A DNA stretch of 64,000 nt from Neocallimastix lanati (nom. inval.) (GCA_016946835.1 JACVTC010000006.1:758501-822500), one strand, 5' to 3'; counted from the stretch's first letter, positions 33,792 to 48,640 are shown. The notes: a model not told the origin generated them from the letters alone. A program made the numbers and translations.

Positions 33792-34362
33792 GTAAGCACT
33801 TTTTGATTAATAAGTAATTTGGTTTTTTTAAAATATAGTTTTATTAATTAAGAAATTTAAAAATATTAATTATAAAGATTAATTATTGTAATATTTCGAA
33901 TTACTTATTAATTAATTCAATAATTAATAAAAACACAATTTTTAAAAAATATTTTTTTTTTTTTTGGCTGCGAAATTCACTCCTATTTATAGTTTTTCAA
34001 AATTTAAATCCATAAAAATTTAAAACCATAAAATCATTAAAAAGTTTCATAAAAATTGATTATTTTCGGTTAAAAAGAATCTAAAAGAAATAATGATAAA
34101 AGATAAATTAAAATAGAATTTCTATCTGATTTGTTTCTATTAATTTCTAAGAATTTCTTTTGTTAATTTTTTTTATAGAAATTTATACAGAAACAAATAC
34201 AGAAACAAATACAGAAATGAAGTATAAAAATTCTTTAAAATTTAAATGATATAAAATTTTAGTAAAGGTGTGAGTCGAACCCTAGTGGTTCAGGCTGAGG
34301 TCATAGTGACTAACCACTATGCCAGCATTCTAATTTCTAATTTTTTTTTAAGATTCGTTACA
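33744..34362 (-). repeat. 3' LTR of I
   Basis: 619 bp. In element sense (minus strand) it includes a tRNA-like patch: A box TGGCATAGTGGTTAG (34324-34310) and B box GGTTCGACTC (34281-34272), 43 nt apart as in tRNA genes. The same patch forms CATAGTG/CACTATG and TAGTGGTT/AACCACTA pairings. Confidence 0.85.
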
Positions 34363-34672
34363 TGGTCCTCCTCTAGGATTCGGATGCCAGACGAATCTTT
34401 TGCTTTAAATCTAAACTATTTCTAATTCTAACTTTTATAATAATAAACTATAACTAAAATACTTATAGGAGTGATAATTTAATTAATACATTGGATAATA
34501 AAAATTACATGAATTTTAAGTTTTAAAAATAAAGTATAAAAATAAAACTATCTAGAATAAATGTTTTTGAATAATATAAAATAATTTTTTTTTTTTTTAA
34601 AATAATCATAAGTTAGAATGATTAATAGTACTTTGATGAAATAAAATTTATTTTTGATTAAATGATTTATAT

Positions 34673-37707
<3,035 letters not shown>

Positions 37708-37711
<4 letters not shown>

Positions 37712-38036
37712 CTAATTATTGATTACTAATTATTAATTATTAATTATTAATTATTATTAATTATTAAATATTGATTATTACTAATTATTATTAATTATTA
37801 TTATTAATTATTAATTATTATTAATTATTAAATATTGATTATTACTAATTATTATTAATTATTATTATTAATTATTACTAATTATTGAATATTGATTATT
37901 ACTATTAATTATTACTAATTATTGAATATTGATTATTACTAATTATTAATTATTAATTATTAATTATTACTAATTATTGATTATTAATTATTATTATTAA
38001 TTATTAAATATTAATTATTAAATATTAATTATTACT

Positions 38037-38040
<4 letters not shown>
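37708..38040. repeat. TAATTA-type tandem repeat in the leader of I
   Basis: Irregular tandem repeats of ATTATTAATT and AAATATTGATTATTACTAAT between the two poly-T tracts (plus strand). No gene. Confidence 0.7.
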
Positions 38041-38071
<31 letters not shown>

Positions 38072-38315
38072 ATTATAATTATTGATTTTGATTGAATAAT
38101 AAATATACAATATAATTAATTATTAGAAGAAGTAAATATTTAATTTCAATATAAATAATTTTAATTTCAAGGATGGTTATATGGATTATTGAAAATATTA
38201 ATAATTTTAATATATAGTAAAATTCAAGGGTTCCGATTGAATTTATAAATTCATGAATGAATTTTGGTAGAAAAATTTATAGTCTTGGTAAGTGGTTTCA
38301 AAAATAGTAGAAAAT

Positions 38316-38457
38316 GGGATTCCTTAACGGGGTTCCAAAAAAGAATAGTAGTAAATGGGATTCCTTAACGGTGTTCCAAAAATAGTAGTAGAAAATGGGA
38401 TTCCTTAACGGGGTTCCAAAAATAGTAGTAGAAAATGGGATTCCTTAACGGGGTTCC
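38316..38457 (-). repeat. four tandem 40-nt hairpin repeats in the leader of I
   Basis: GGGATTCC-TTAAC-GGGGTTCC occurs at 38316-38336, 38357-38377 (with GTGTTCC), 38397-38417 and 38437-38457. Each can form an 8-bp stem with G-T pairs on the plus strand. Period 40-41 nt. Near-identical copies, so recent tandem duplication explains them without needing selection on structure. Confidence 0.7.
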
Positions 38458-38508
38458 AAAAAGAGTAAAAGTGCAAAGGTATTGTGCTTAGTTTAGTGGT
38501 GTTTTTAT

Positions 38509-39127
38509 TGTAACGAATATTGGAATATCCGTGTTTTAAAGAGTGTAACACAATAGGTAAGCACTTTTTGATTAATAAGTAATTTGGTTTTTTTAAAATA
38601 TAGTTTTATTAATTAAGAAATTTAAAAATATTAATTATAAAGATTAATTATTGTAATATTTCGAATTACTTATTAATTAATTCAATAATTAATAAAAACA
38701 CAATTTTTAAAAAATATTTTTTTTTTTTTTGGCTGCGAAATTCACTCCTATTTATAGTTTTTCAAAATTTAAATCCATAAAAATTTAAAACCATAAAATC
38801 ATTAAAAAGTTTCATAAAAATTGATTATTTTCGGTTAAAAAGAATCTAAAAGAAATAATGATAAAAGATAAATTAAAATAGAATTTCTATCTGATTTGTT
38901 TCTATTAATTTCTAAGAATTTCTTTTGTTAATTTTTTTTATAGAAATTTATACAGAAACAAATACAGAAACAAATACAGAAATGAAGTATAAAAATTCTT
39001 TAAAATTTAAATGATATAAAATTTTAGTAAAGGTGTGAGTCGAACCCTAGTGGTTCAGGCTGAGGTCATAGTGACTAACCACTATGCCAGCATTCTAATT
39101 TCTAATTTTTTTTTAAGATTCGTTACA
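38509..39127 (-). repeat. 5' LTR of I
   Basis: 619 bp, apparently identical to the left copy. Carries the same tRNA-like A box (39089-39075) and B box (39046-39037). Confidence 0.9.
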
Positions 39128-39411
39128 ATGGTTAAGAAATATTTTATTTGAACTATTTAATTTCAACAAACCAATTACTATCTATACTGACAACCAAGCT
39201 AGTAAAACAACGATTGAAAATGGACAATTAAACTCAAAATTAAAGTATATAAACATAAAATTTTATTTCAATCAAGATCATATTAAAAATAAAAGAATAA
39301 TTTTAAAATACATCAGTACCGAAAACATGTTAGTCGATGCATTGACTAAAAATGTTAACGGACCTCAAATGTCAAAATTTTCAAACATAATTTTTGATAA
39401 ATCAGAAAATT
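39128..39411 (+). pseudogene. C-terminal RNase H of H after the I insertion
   Basis: Continues the H reading frame after I: WLRNILFELFNFNKPITIYT, then TDNQASKTTIENGQ, LKYINIKFYFNQDHIKNKRI, LKYISTENMLVDALTKNVNG, ending at a TAA. These are the last copia RNase H motifs. A polypurine tract AGGGGAA and the H 3' LTR follow. Confidence 0.85.
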
Positions 39412-39427
39412 AAGCTTGACAGGGGAA

Positions 39428-39696
39428 TGTTAAAATATAACAAAATCTATTTTGAAATATATTAAATTAAATTTTATTTTGAAATTCATTGTTAATAATA
39501 TTTTCGTTATTTGTAATAAATTATTTTATACATGTAAAATATTTTCATTGTATTATTATTAAGCCACATGTAGTATAAAATGAATGTAATTTTCCAAAAT
39601 TTTATATCTGTATCAATTGATAAATTTAATAAATAATAAAATAATAAATAAAGATTATATATAAATTTAAATACTAAAAACTAGTTTACACTTTTA
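39428..39696 (+). repeat. 3' LTR of H
   Basis: 269 bp, TGTTAAAATATAAC to ACACTTTTA, intact. It serves as the reference that shows how G split the 5' copy. Confidence 0.9.
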
Positions 39697-39737
39697 TATA
39701 TTATTTATATATAATAATAGTTTATAATAATAATAAT

Positions 39738-41021
39738 TGATACGGTACCACCATAAATACTGTAATTTAGTGAAATTTAGGTTAGTGAAATCTTATTGGT
39801 TAATAATAATTTAGTAATAATATATATAGTTAGTAAATAATACTAGTTTAAAGATGTAAAGATATGATCAATATCTTTAGTACATTAATTAATTTGTTTT
39901 GTATATTAAATTATTTAATGTAATTCACTTTTACAAAGTAATGCTAATGCATTAAATTATGTAAAATATATTAATTTATGAAATTAATTGATTTATGAAA
40001 ATTAATAATAAATTTATATTTTATATAATATATAAATTTAAAAATATTAGATTAATTTTTAAATAACCTAAAATTTAGTAATAAAATATTTTAATAATTT
40101 TAGTTTAGTTTAATTTTAGTTTAGTTTAATAATCATAAAAATTAAATAGTAATATATAATTAATAGTATTAATAATAAAAGAATAATAAATAAATAATAA
40201 ATAAGAATTTATTCAATTTAGAATAATAAATAAATAATAAATAAGAATTTATTCAATTTGAGTCAAAACAAATTGAATAAAAAGATTATTGAATTAGTTT
40301 TAGTTTTTATTTAATTTTAGATTAGTTTTTGTTTATTTTATATTGAATATATGTTTAAATAAATAGAAATAGTATATTATAATATAATTAAGAAAAAATA
40401 TAAATACATGTAAAATTATTCTATTAAAAAAATGTAGTTGTTATTAACTATTTGCAGTTAATAACTAATAAAAAGAATTTTTATAATAAAGAGATTAATA
40501 AAAGAATTTTTTAAATAAAATAAATTTCATTTGATTTGTGTATTATTATTGATAGTGTTTCTGTTTTTTTTTTTTTTTTTTTTTTTTTTCGTAATTGTAA
40601 TCTGCTCCATAAGGAACATTTTACAAAAGAATGGTTCTTTTATTAATATTAAATTAGTTTTATTAAGAATTTAACCCATAAGCATGTTTATTAGTATAGT
40701 TTAGTATAGTTTTATATTTAGTTTACATTAATAATATGAGAGATTTTAGTAATTAATTATATTTTATTTAATGATTTAATTATATTTTAACTAGTTAATA
40801 ATTATTTTACATTGATGAATAATAAATAATGTATTTTTATTGATGAATGATAATAAATAAATAAAGTAAATAAAATAAATATTAAAGAGTGAATATTATT
40901 ATTGTGTATATTATTCTATAATATATTAGAATGTATTATTTTGTCAATTATTCCCTACTGTTATCGTCCATATAAAACAAAATAAATGTTGATATTGATG
41001 TTTTATAAATATCACGTATCA
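39738..41021 (+). repeat. 5' LTR of gypsy-type element F
   Basis: Starts TGATACGGTACCACCATAAA and ends TCACGTATCA at 41021, 1284 bp. Six bases later comes TGGTGTAGAATCCGGG (41029-41044), a primer-site candidate whose complement has the layout of a tRNA 3' end (5-nt T stem, 7-nt acceptor, CCA). The leader then runs to a gag ATG at 41226. The termini relate it to the TGATACGG family, but the interior lacks the GC box. Confidence 0.7.
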
Positions 41022-41028
41022 TAATTTT

Positions 41029-41044
41029 GGTGTAGAATCCGGGC
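41029..41044 (+). other. primer-binding site of F
   Basis: TGGTGTAGAATCCGGG. The matching site beside LTR E (minus strand, about 47724-47709) is TTGATGAAGAATCCGAGC, related but decayed, and the following AGTAACAAGATAAT is common to both leaders. Confidence 0.5.
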
Positions 41045-41225
41045 GTAAAAGTAACAAGATAATATGAAAATAATATGTATAGAATAATAATAAATAATAA
41101 TAAATAATAAAATAAGTTAATATATATGTAAAATAATAATAATAATAAAAATAAAAATATTGCATAATTAATAATAGTAAATTAATAAATATACATAATA
41201 ATAAATAAATAAATAAATTATTAAA

Positions 41226-41823
41226 ATGGATATCTATAAGTTGTTAAAAAGTTTACCATTATTGAAAAATTATGGTAAAGATATAGACTTATGGATATAT
41301 GATTTCGAAGAAGTTATGGATCTATGGGATATCCAGAATCCTAAAAGAAGACTTGCTTTTATGAAAGAATGTGTGGATTATGGTCCAAAGGAAGTTCTAA
41401 AAAGAGTAGAAGAAAATTGCAAGAATAAAACTTATCCATCAATTCAAATTATTAAAGAAGAAATTGAAAAATATTTGAGAATTACTCAAAACGATAAAAT
41501 TTGGGAATTAAAACAAATGAAAATTAAAACAAATGAATCAATTTCTATATTTAATATTAATTATATTAGAAAATATAAAAATATTGATGAAGAAATGAGA
41601 AAATTAATTACAGTTGAAGATTATATAAACTCAATTAAACCAAGAATATATCCATGTTTAAAGGTACCAAAGCAAGTATCGAAAGACAAAAAATAATATT
41701 AAAAAATAAAATTACTTCTTCAAAATATAATACTGAGCTTGACATAAACATGTTCATTACAGACCTACAGAACAAAATCAGCCAATATGAAAAAATTGAT
41801 ATAAATATAAAAGAAAAGACTTA
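41226..41823 (+). pseudogene. Gag of element F
   Basis: The open frame 41226-41696 gives MDIYKLLKSLPLLK, DIDLWIYDFEEVMDLWDIQN, PKRRLAFMKECVDYGPKEVL and KIWELKQMKIKTNESISIFN, a retrotransposon Gag core. A one-base shift near 41665 ends it early; the next frame continues KASIERQKIILKNKITSSKY to a TAA at about 41823. The decayed gag at 47513-45888 (minus) is clearly homologous. No protease, RT or integrase follows; the minus-strand copia P begins at about 41890. Confidence 0.7.
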
Positions 41824-41899
41824 AGAGTAAAAATAAAGATAGATATATATATAAAAAAAACAATAACAATATAATAAAAATTTATAATAATAATTATAA

Positions 41900-42800
41900 A
41901 ATAAAATAAATTCTAAACTAAATATTGATGTTCTTTTATCTTCCGAAGAAAATTTTTATTGTTGAATTCTGTACCGTTGTCAGAACGGATGTATTTTATT
42001 ATATATTAAAAATATTTTTATTTGGATGAACCAGTTATAAATGGAGAAAATGTTTCTTATTTGTTCTTAATAAATAATGTCCAGGCATATCTGAAATGAT
42101 CATATAGAATGGAAATTATGTATTTATTACCGTAGATTGAATCTGGTAATGGGCCAATTAAATCCATGTATAATAGTTCAAAGATTCTTGATGCTCTACT
42201 GAAGGATTTTTTGAATGGTTTATTTTTGAGTTTAGAATTAATACAGAGTAGACATCTTGAATTTATATTTATTTTTAATAATTTTTGTTTAATATTGTCA
42301 ATGTGAATTTATATTTATTTTTAATAATTTTTGTTTAATATTGTCAATGTTAAAGTGTCAGAGTCTTCTGTGCCATAAATTGAGTTTGTTTATAGATTTT
42401 AAATGTGTATAATTGATTTCGTTTACAAACTTAGATTGATTTGGGTTTAAAAGATTGAATGGATGCGTTGAAATCCATAATTTAAATGTATTTGTATTAT
42501 TTGAAATTATATTCTGAATTCTGTTAGAGTGTTGATCATATATAATAGCATAAGATTTATTATTAAAGTTTTTGAATATAATTTTATAATCTTGTTGTGT
42601 AAGCATTCCTATTGATAATAAATTTTTATGAATTTTTGGTGAATAATATACGTTATTGATAGTAAATTTACAGTTGTCGATATATCCAATAAAATCACCA
42701 ATAAACTGGGTTGATATTATTTGGTTATTGGCTAGATAAACATTTTCATTGCATTTTTTAATATTTTGCAATTTATTTAATTGATTAGTAATATTGATGG
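41900..42800 (-). pseudogene. P protease end and integrase
   Basis: From 42800 leftward: ANNQIISTQFIGDFIGYI and VYYSPKIHKNLLSIGMLTQQ are the end of protease and pre-integrase linker. LNLWHRRL-stop-HFNID (about 42370) is the zinc-binding start with a damaged LWHRRFGH. The central region reads CLLCINSKLKNKPF-like in a broken frame and then ELLYMDLIGPLPDSIYG in broken frame at about 42160. KYIRSDNGTEFNNKN (about 41960) is the second catalytic block. Many frameshifts. Confidence 0.75.
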
Positions 42801-43935
42801 ATGTACCAGAATCAAGTATCTAGCATTTCCTTTTGATCATTACGTTTGTAAAGATCTGTTGAGATTGAATTAATATTTAAGTTTTCATTTGTGTTAAAAT
42901 CTTGTATAAAAGCATCACCAAAATTAGTATTATAATTATTTCTTTCTAGTAGATTAGTATATTTTCTTTTCTTGGAATTTCTTACGATATTGGTTTTGCC
43001 TTTTGTATTACTTTTGGAAAATCTTCTTTTTCTTGTTATTCTGTTTTGCTTCCTTTTTACACATTCATAAAAGTAGTGTCCCCATTTTCCACAGTAGTTT
43101 CATCTTCCGTTTGTTGTATTCTTTTTCTTTTAATATTACTTGTATGGTTTCTTCCCTTTTGGTTGTTATTTTGATTAACTGCAAGGAAGATATTATTGTT
43201 GCTTTGGGAATATGTGGACTCTTTGAAGTTTGAAAAAATTATATCTGGGATTATGTTCTTCACATAATCCTTGCATTTTTCCCAGTTGTTTTTTTATTGA
43301 AATACATTTATCCATCATAGGTTGTCCGGAAGGCTTCTATTTAAAATTCCGATTTTTGTGTCTGTGCTTAAATCGGAATCAACCCTTTCGAGTTCGTCAA
43401 TGGTGTTTTGTAGGATAGCTAAGAAAATATTTATATCTGTATCTGTATTATACTTGAATTTTTCTAATCTTTCTTTTAGTTTTATCTTTAACGTACCATT
43501 GTTTTTGGTGAATGAATTTTTTAGGACGTTCCAGATTTCATAAGGGTTTTGCCATCACCTTGTATAATACTTTGGGTTTTTTCACCTAGACTATTTAAAA
43601 TTATCCATTTTGCTGTTATGTCATTGTTTATATCCTTAGTATTAGTGTTTTTTTTTATATACTAGAGTGTCATTGAATTTATCTGGGGTGTATTTGGACA
43701 TTTTATCCTTGATATCTTTTTTACGTAATTTCTTAACTTTTTCTTGAGTAACGTAGTTAAGGATGTTGTTAATGGATAATAAATACAGCATCTTTGTTTT
43801 CCATCTTCCATAGTTTTATGTTGTTAATTCAACTACTTTATTAAAGTTTTCTGAGTAATTGAAATTAATGGTTGCTCTTTGATTGTTAGTTTCATCAATA
43901 GTTACAACTTGTGGTCTTCCTCTTCTGTTGGTCAT
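42801..43935 (-). pseudogene. P Gag and protease start
   Basis: ATG at 43935: MTNRRGRPQVVTIDETNNQR, then stops and shifts. GILNRSLPDNL and the KNNWEKCKDYVKNIIPD block (about 43320-43230) are typical of copia Gag. A zinc knuckle YCGKWGHYFYEC lies at about 43100-43065; its first Cys codon has become TGA. The protease active site ILDSGTSINIT is at about 42830-42800. Confidence 0.75.
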
Positions 43936-44689
43936 TTTTAATTTTGAATTATCAATTCAATATAATATTGTATATTATTGAAATATATTATGCTAAATTT
44001 TATTATTTTTATTATTATTAAGATAAATTGTAATTTTACGTGATGTTTTATTTTATAAAATATATATTTATTTTTGATATTTATTTTTGTTATAAGTATA
44101 TTTTAGAATGGACATAATTGGTTATTTTTTTTGTATATTTATTAATTATACTAATAATTAATTGCAGATTTATCGTGTGTATTTTTTTAATGAATTATTA
44201 TGTATTAATTGAGATATAAATTATTTTTTAGTATTGTATATTTATGAAAAATATACTATTGTTAATATATACATTAAATTTTATTCGTTTATATTTTTAG
44301 ATTCAATATAGATTAATTTTATCCAGTCATATGCTATATGCTATAAGGTTTATATTTGATACTTGTGTCACTGGTTATTTAGATATATTATTTGTTTATA
44401 ATAAATAATAAATGTGGTACAAGTATTTGTATTTTATGACCATGTTAATTTATAATATTAATATTGTTCAGTGATCATTTTAATTTTAATTAATTTAAAT
44501 ATTTATATAGTGTTACAAAGACATAATATGATGTATTTTACTTTTATTAGATATTTGTTTTTAAAACTATATATTGTTTTTATTTAATGAAATTTTATAT
44601 ATATATTTTTTTTAGATTAAAATTTATATTATTTGACTGTTATAATGTTTTCAATTTAATATATTAATCATCAGACTATTATATTATTT

Positions 44690-44977
44690 TCAGTTTAACA
44701 GTTTGTTAACTGACAATACTATTATTTTCAGATTTGGTTTAATATTAATTGACTATATTTTGAATTTTCAGTTTTATAACAAATTATCTGACTATAATTT
44801 TAATTTTAAGCTTGATTATAAGTTAACAATTAAGCTTAAAATTAAAATTATAAGTTAACTGAATACAATTAAATTTTCAGTTTAACAATAAGTTAACTGA
44901 CTATAATTTATATTATCAATTTAACAATGTGTTAACTGACTATAATTAAATTTTCAGTTTAACGATATGGTAACTGA
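44690..44977 (-). repeat. hairpin array in the leader of P
   Basis: Hairpins of the form TCAGTTTAAC...GTTAACTGA at 44690-44713, 44768-44791 (weaker), 44877-44900, 44916-44939 and 44954-44977, the last three spaced 38-39 nt. A weaker one is at 44728-44752. The stem ends TCAGYT/ARYTGA are the same as in the array of G, although G and P are otherwise different elements. Confidence 0.6.
44793..44852. repeat. perfect 21-bp inverted repeat
   Basis: Arms 44793-44813 and 44832-44852 are exact reverse complements around an 18-nt loop, containing AAGCTT at the inner ends. Confidence 0.75.
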
Positions 44978-45663
44978 CTCTGTTTTGATTTTTGTTGTTT
45001 TTCTTGTAATAAGTTAAATTATCATGATTTTTATTCCTTTGTTAATATTGTTGAATATATATAGTTATATTATTTATTATAGAATACTCTCTTTTCCTGT
45101 TATTTATTACATAATTAATTCAATGATTGTGATTTGATCTTTTCACAAGTATTCATATTTTTATTTAAATGATTAAGATTGTATTCTTGTTTATATATAT
45201 TCTTTTGTTAATAATTAACATGTTTTGCATACAATAAGGTAGAATGTATATATATGAAATTAGATAGATTAATATAGTATATCTTTATTAAGATTATTAT
45301 TATATATAGTATATTAGTTTAACTTAACTTTGGGTTAAGCTCAGGAGGTTATTAAGATTATTATTATATATAGTATATTAGATTAATATAGTATATCTTT
45401 ATTAAGATTATTATTATATATAGTATATTAGTTTAACTTAACTTTGGGTTAAGCTCAGTAGGTTAGACTGAGACTCTTAATTTTTTAGGACACAAAATAA
45501 TTGAAGTCACATAAATCTAAGATATCGTTCATTATTATTATAATGTAAAATATTTTATTTAATTATAAAAAATATAAATAATAGAAGATTAAGTATTACA
45601 ATAATACAAAATACATAATTCATCTTTTTATATCTAATGTTAACATATTTATTTAATGTGAAT

Positions 45664-45678
45664 GGTGGTACCGTATCA
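45664..45678 (-). repeat. LTR-start TGATACGGTACCACC in reverse orientation
   Basis: Exactly the reverse complement of 39738-39752. On the minus strand it reads as an LTR start that continues to about 45646, where copia P begins. Just to its right the minus strand has GTGGGAGCATCT, a possible polypurine tract, so it may be the 3' LTR start of the gag element at 47513-45888. Confidence 0.6.
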
Positions 45679-45887
45679 AGATGCTCCCACTGAAAGACTT
45701 TATCCCCTGAAGTCACCAAAATTTAGTTAGTTTCATAAGATAATTTTTTTTTTATTGAATAAATATTTTTTTTTATATATATAATAAATTTTATAATAAT
45801 AAATTTTTAAACTATATATAATAAAAATAAATATATTTCAAAATTTTAAATTTTAATTTTGAAATTTTGAGATTTTGAAATTTCAAA

Positions 45888-45958
45888 TTAATTAATTATT
45901 TTTTTTTGTATTATTTCCATTCCAAAACTCATTGTTTTTAAACCTACCGCGTTATGTA

Positions 45959-46007
<49 letters not shown>

Positions 46008-47513
46008 GCTTACAAATATTGAATTATTATTTTTCTTTTCAAAATTTTTATTGGAATAGTCAAAATTCTTATTTTCATTAGAAGCAAAGATCACTTTTTC
46101 CTTAACTCCAGGTTCATTAAAATTAGAATTGAAATTACTAGTTTGATTTTCTGAATTCTTTTCACAATTAATTGTATTATTTTTATTGTTACAATTATTA
46201 TTATTATTATTATAATTATTATTGTTGTAATTATTTCTATAAGAAATTGTATAACTATTATTTCTATCATTATAATAATTATTATTATTTTTTTTATTGT
46301 TGTTGTTTTCACCTCTACAATTATTATTAATATCATTGTTACTATTATTATTTATTCCGTAATTATTATTATTATTATTGCAATAATTATTCGTATTATT
46401 GTTCCCGAGATTATTATACCAATTTCTATTTTTAATATTATTATTTTTAGCCCAATAAAAATTTTTGTTGTTATCATAATTATTATTAAATTCATATCTT
46501 GGAATGTTTAACCTTATATTTTGATAATTATTATTATTATTACCCATGAAATTATTTAAATTATTTTATTTATTTATATTAATATCATTTTGTTTACTAT
46601 TCCAATTACAAACATTACTAGAATAATTTCCATTATTATTATAATAATAATCATTAGTATTTTTATCAAATAATTTATTATAATTTTTTTTATTATATAA
46701 AAATATTTTTTTCTTATTAAAATTTTTGTTTATAATTATTCTTTTCTATTATTCCTTTTTCTTCTATTATTGATAATTCTTTAAATGTATATGTATAATT
46801 GAATGCTTTATGGCCTAATTCATAACATTTAAAGAACATTATTTTTTTATTTTCCTTATTAATATTATTATTATGATCATTTATATAATTATTTTTATAA
46901 TTTTGTTTATAATTATTAAAATTTATTTTAAGAACATTATTTTTTTATTTTCCTTATTAATATTATTATTATGATCATTTATATAATTATTTTTATAATT
47001 TTGTTTATAATTATTAAAATTTATTTTAAGAACATTATTTTTTTATTTTCCTTATTAATATTATTATTATGATCATTTATATAATTATTTTTATAATTTT
47101 GTTTATAATTATTAAAATTTATTTTGAAATTTAATTTTTTTCAATTCTACTGGCCTTTATTTTTATAATTTCTAATATAATTAATATTAAATATAGGAAT
47201 TGATTCATTTATTTTGATTATTATTTCTTATAATTCCAAAATTTTTGTCGTTCTGTGTAATTCCTAAATTTTTTTCAATTTCTTCTTTAATAATTTGAGT
47301 TGATGGATAAGTTTTGTTCTCACAATTTTCTTCTACTCATTTTAGAACTTCCTTAGGACCATAAACACATTCTTTCATAAAAACACGTCTTCTTTTAGGA
47401 TTCTGGATATCCCATAGATCCATAACTTCTTCGAAATCGTGTATCCATAAGTCTACATCTTTACCATAATTTTTAATAATGGTAAACTTCTTAACAACTT
47501 ATGGATATCCATC
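45888..47513 (-). pseudogene. decayed gag element with LTR E
   Basis: ATG at 47513 starts MDIHKLLRSLPLLK and, after a frameshift, DLWIHDFEEVMDLWDIQN, closely related to the Gag of F. At about 46840-46800 the frame reads FFKCYELGHKAFNY, a zinc knuckle (normally CxKCYELGHKAFNC) with the outer Cys residues lost. Bases 46547-45888 are an open Asn-rich stretch of 219 codons without a recognisable domain. Three tandem copies of a 98-bp unit (46832-47124) lie within it and break the frame, because 98 is not a multiple of three. Confidence 0.7.
46832..47124 (-). repeat. 98-bp tandem repeat, three copies
   Basis: Copies start at 46832, 46930 and 47028 and appear identical or nearly so. They duplicate part of the decayed gag. 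Confidence 0.8.
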
Positions 47514-47732
47514 TTATTTATTTATTTATTTATTATTTATATATTTTTTTGTTTACTATTATTAATTATATAATATTTTTATTTTTATATATTATTATTA
47601 TTATTATTATTTTCTTTTAAATATATATTAAATTTATTTTATTATTAATTATTATGTATTATTATTATTCAATAAATATTATTTTAATATTATCTTGTTA
47701 CTGTCATGCTCGGATTCTTCATCAAATTTACA

Positions 47733-48640
47733 TGATACGGACTGGGGTTGAAACACTAAGATATTCAAATCAAAAAATAAATATTAACACAAAAAGATAA
47801 AAATAAATTTGGAAACAAAAAAATTAATTTTTAAAATATTCTTTATTTAAATTTAAAACTAAAATTATTTGTTCCCAGTATTAAAAAGAAAGAAATTTAT
47901 TCTTCTTCTTATACTTTATTTTAATACATTTTATTTATTTTTATTATATTCTTTAAAAAAACTATTCTAACTATTTTATTTAAACTTTTTACTATTATTT
48001 AAATTATTTATAATATTATTTATATTGTTAAAAAAAAATAACATTTATTAAATTAAACTATAAAAATTAAATTTGGAGGTTGTATCACGAAGGGCGTTCC
48101 CGGCGGTAGCTTCTTCTTGATATTGTCTTTAGAGAGAAAATTATAAAGAATTAATGTTTTCAGTATTTTTGTTCATTTTTGTTATTGAATTCATTTTTAT
48201 TTTAATAAAGATTTAATTTAGTTTTGATTTTTGTTTTATTCTTAGTTTATTTCAAAGGTTTAGAGAATATTATACAGAAACTTATAATTCTGTATTTTAT
48301 TTTAAATATTTATTGAAATTGTTTTTATTATACTTAATATAAAAAAAATAAGATTTAATAATGATTTAAATTATATTTATTTTTTAATAAGAATATTTAG
48401 TAATAATTTTTAATTTTTATTATATTTGATATTAATAAAAGGTTTTAATAAGAATATTTAATAATAATTTTTATTATATTTAATATAAATAAAAGATTTT
48501 TTAGGAATATCTAATAATAATTTTATTATATTTGATATTAATAAAAGATCTTAATAATATGATTTAATAATAATTTTTATTGTAATATTAATAAGAATAT
48601 TTAATAGGAAATGTAAGGTATTTATTGACACCCTGTATCA
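47733..48640 (-). repeat. LTR E, TGATACGG family, 5' LTR of the gag element
   Basis: On the minus strand it starts TGATACAGGGTGTCAATAAA and ends CCCCAGTCCGTATCA, with the GC box at 48109-48080. It lies 220 bp upstream of the gag ATG in the same orientation, with a leader homologous to that of F in between. This links the four solo LTRs A-D to a Gag of the F type. Flanks TACA and CAAA do not match, as expected for an element whose two ends are not both here. A second TGATACG at 48645 abuts it. Confidence 0.8.

Larger units (their letters stand above)
43936..45468 (-). other. leader of P with hairpin array and inverted repeat
   Basis: No ORF. Contains the hairpins at 44690-44977, a perfect 21-bp inverted repeat (44793-44852) and a direct duplication at about 45290-45460 with TTTAACTTAACTTTGGGTTAA palindromes. 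Confidence 0.6.
41890..45645 (-). mobile_element. decayed copia element P (gag-PR-INT, RT missing)
   Basis: Minus strand. 5' LTR about 45645-45483, starting TGTTAACATTAG. Primer site related to GATTAAGAGTCTCA at 45482-45469 (13 of 14). Long leader 45468-43936, gag ATG at 43935, protease at about 42830, integrase to about 41900. The element stops there; RT, RNase H and 3' LTR are absent. It inserted into, or was joined to, the TGATACGGTACCACC LTR start at 45664-45678. Confidence 0.75.

Noticed and set aside
34363-34382. Plus-strand primer-binding site TGGTCCTCCTCTAGGATTCG next to the left LTR of I
   Set aside because: The gene is on the minus strand, so this position is the polypurine tract (AGAGGAGGA in sense). 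The tRNA reading also lacks one base between acceptor and CCA.
43003-43543. Plus-strand frames opposite the P gag
   Set aside because: They are antisense shadows of the minus-strand copia Gag, whose motifs and zinc knuckle are clear.
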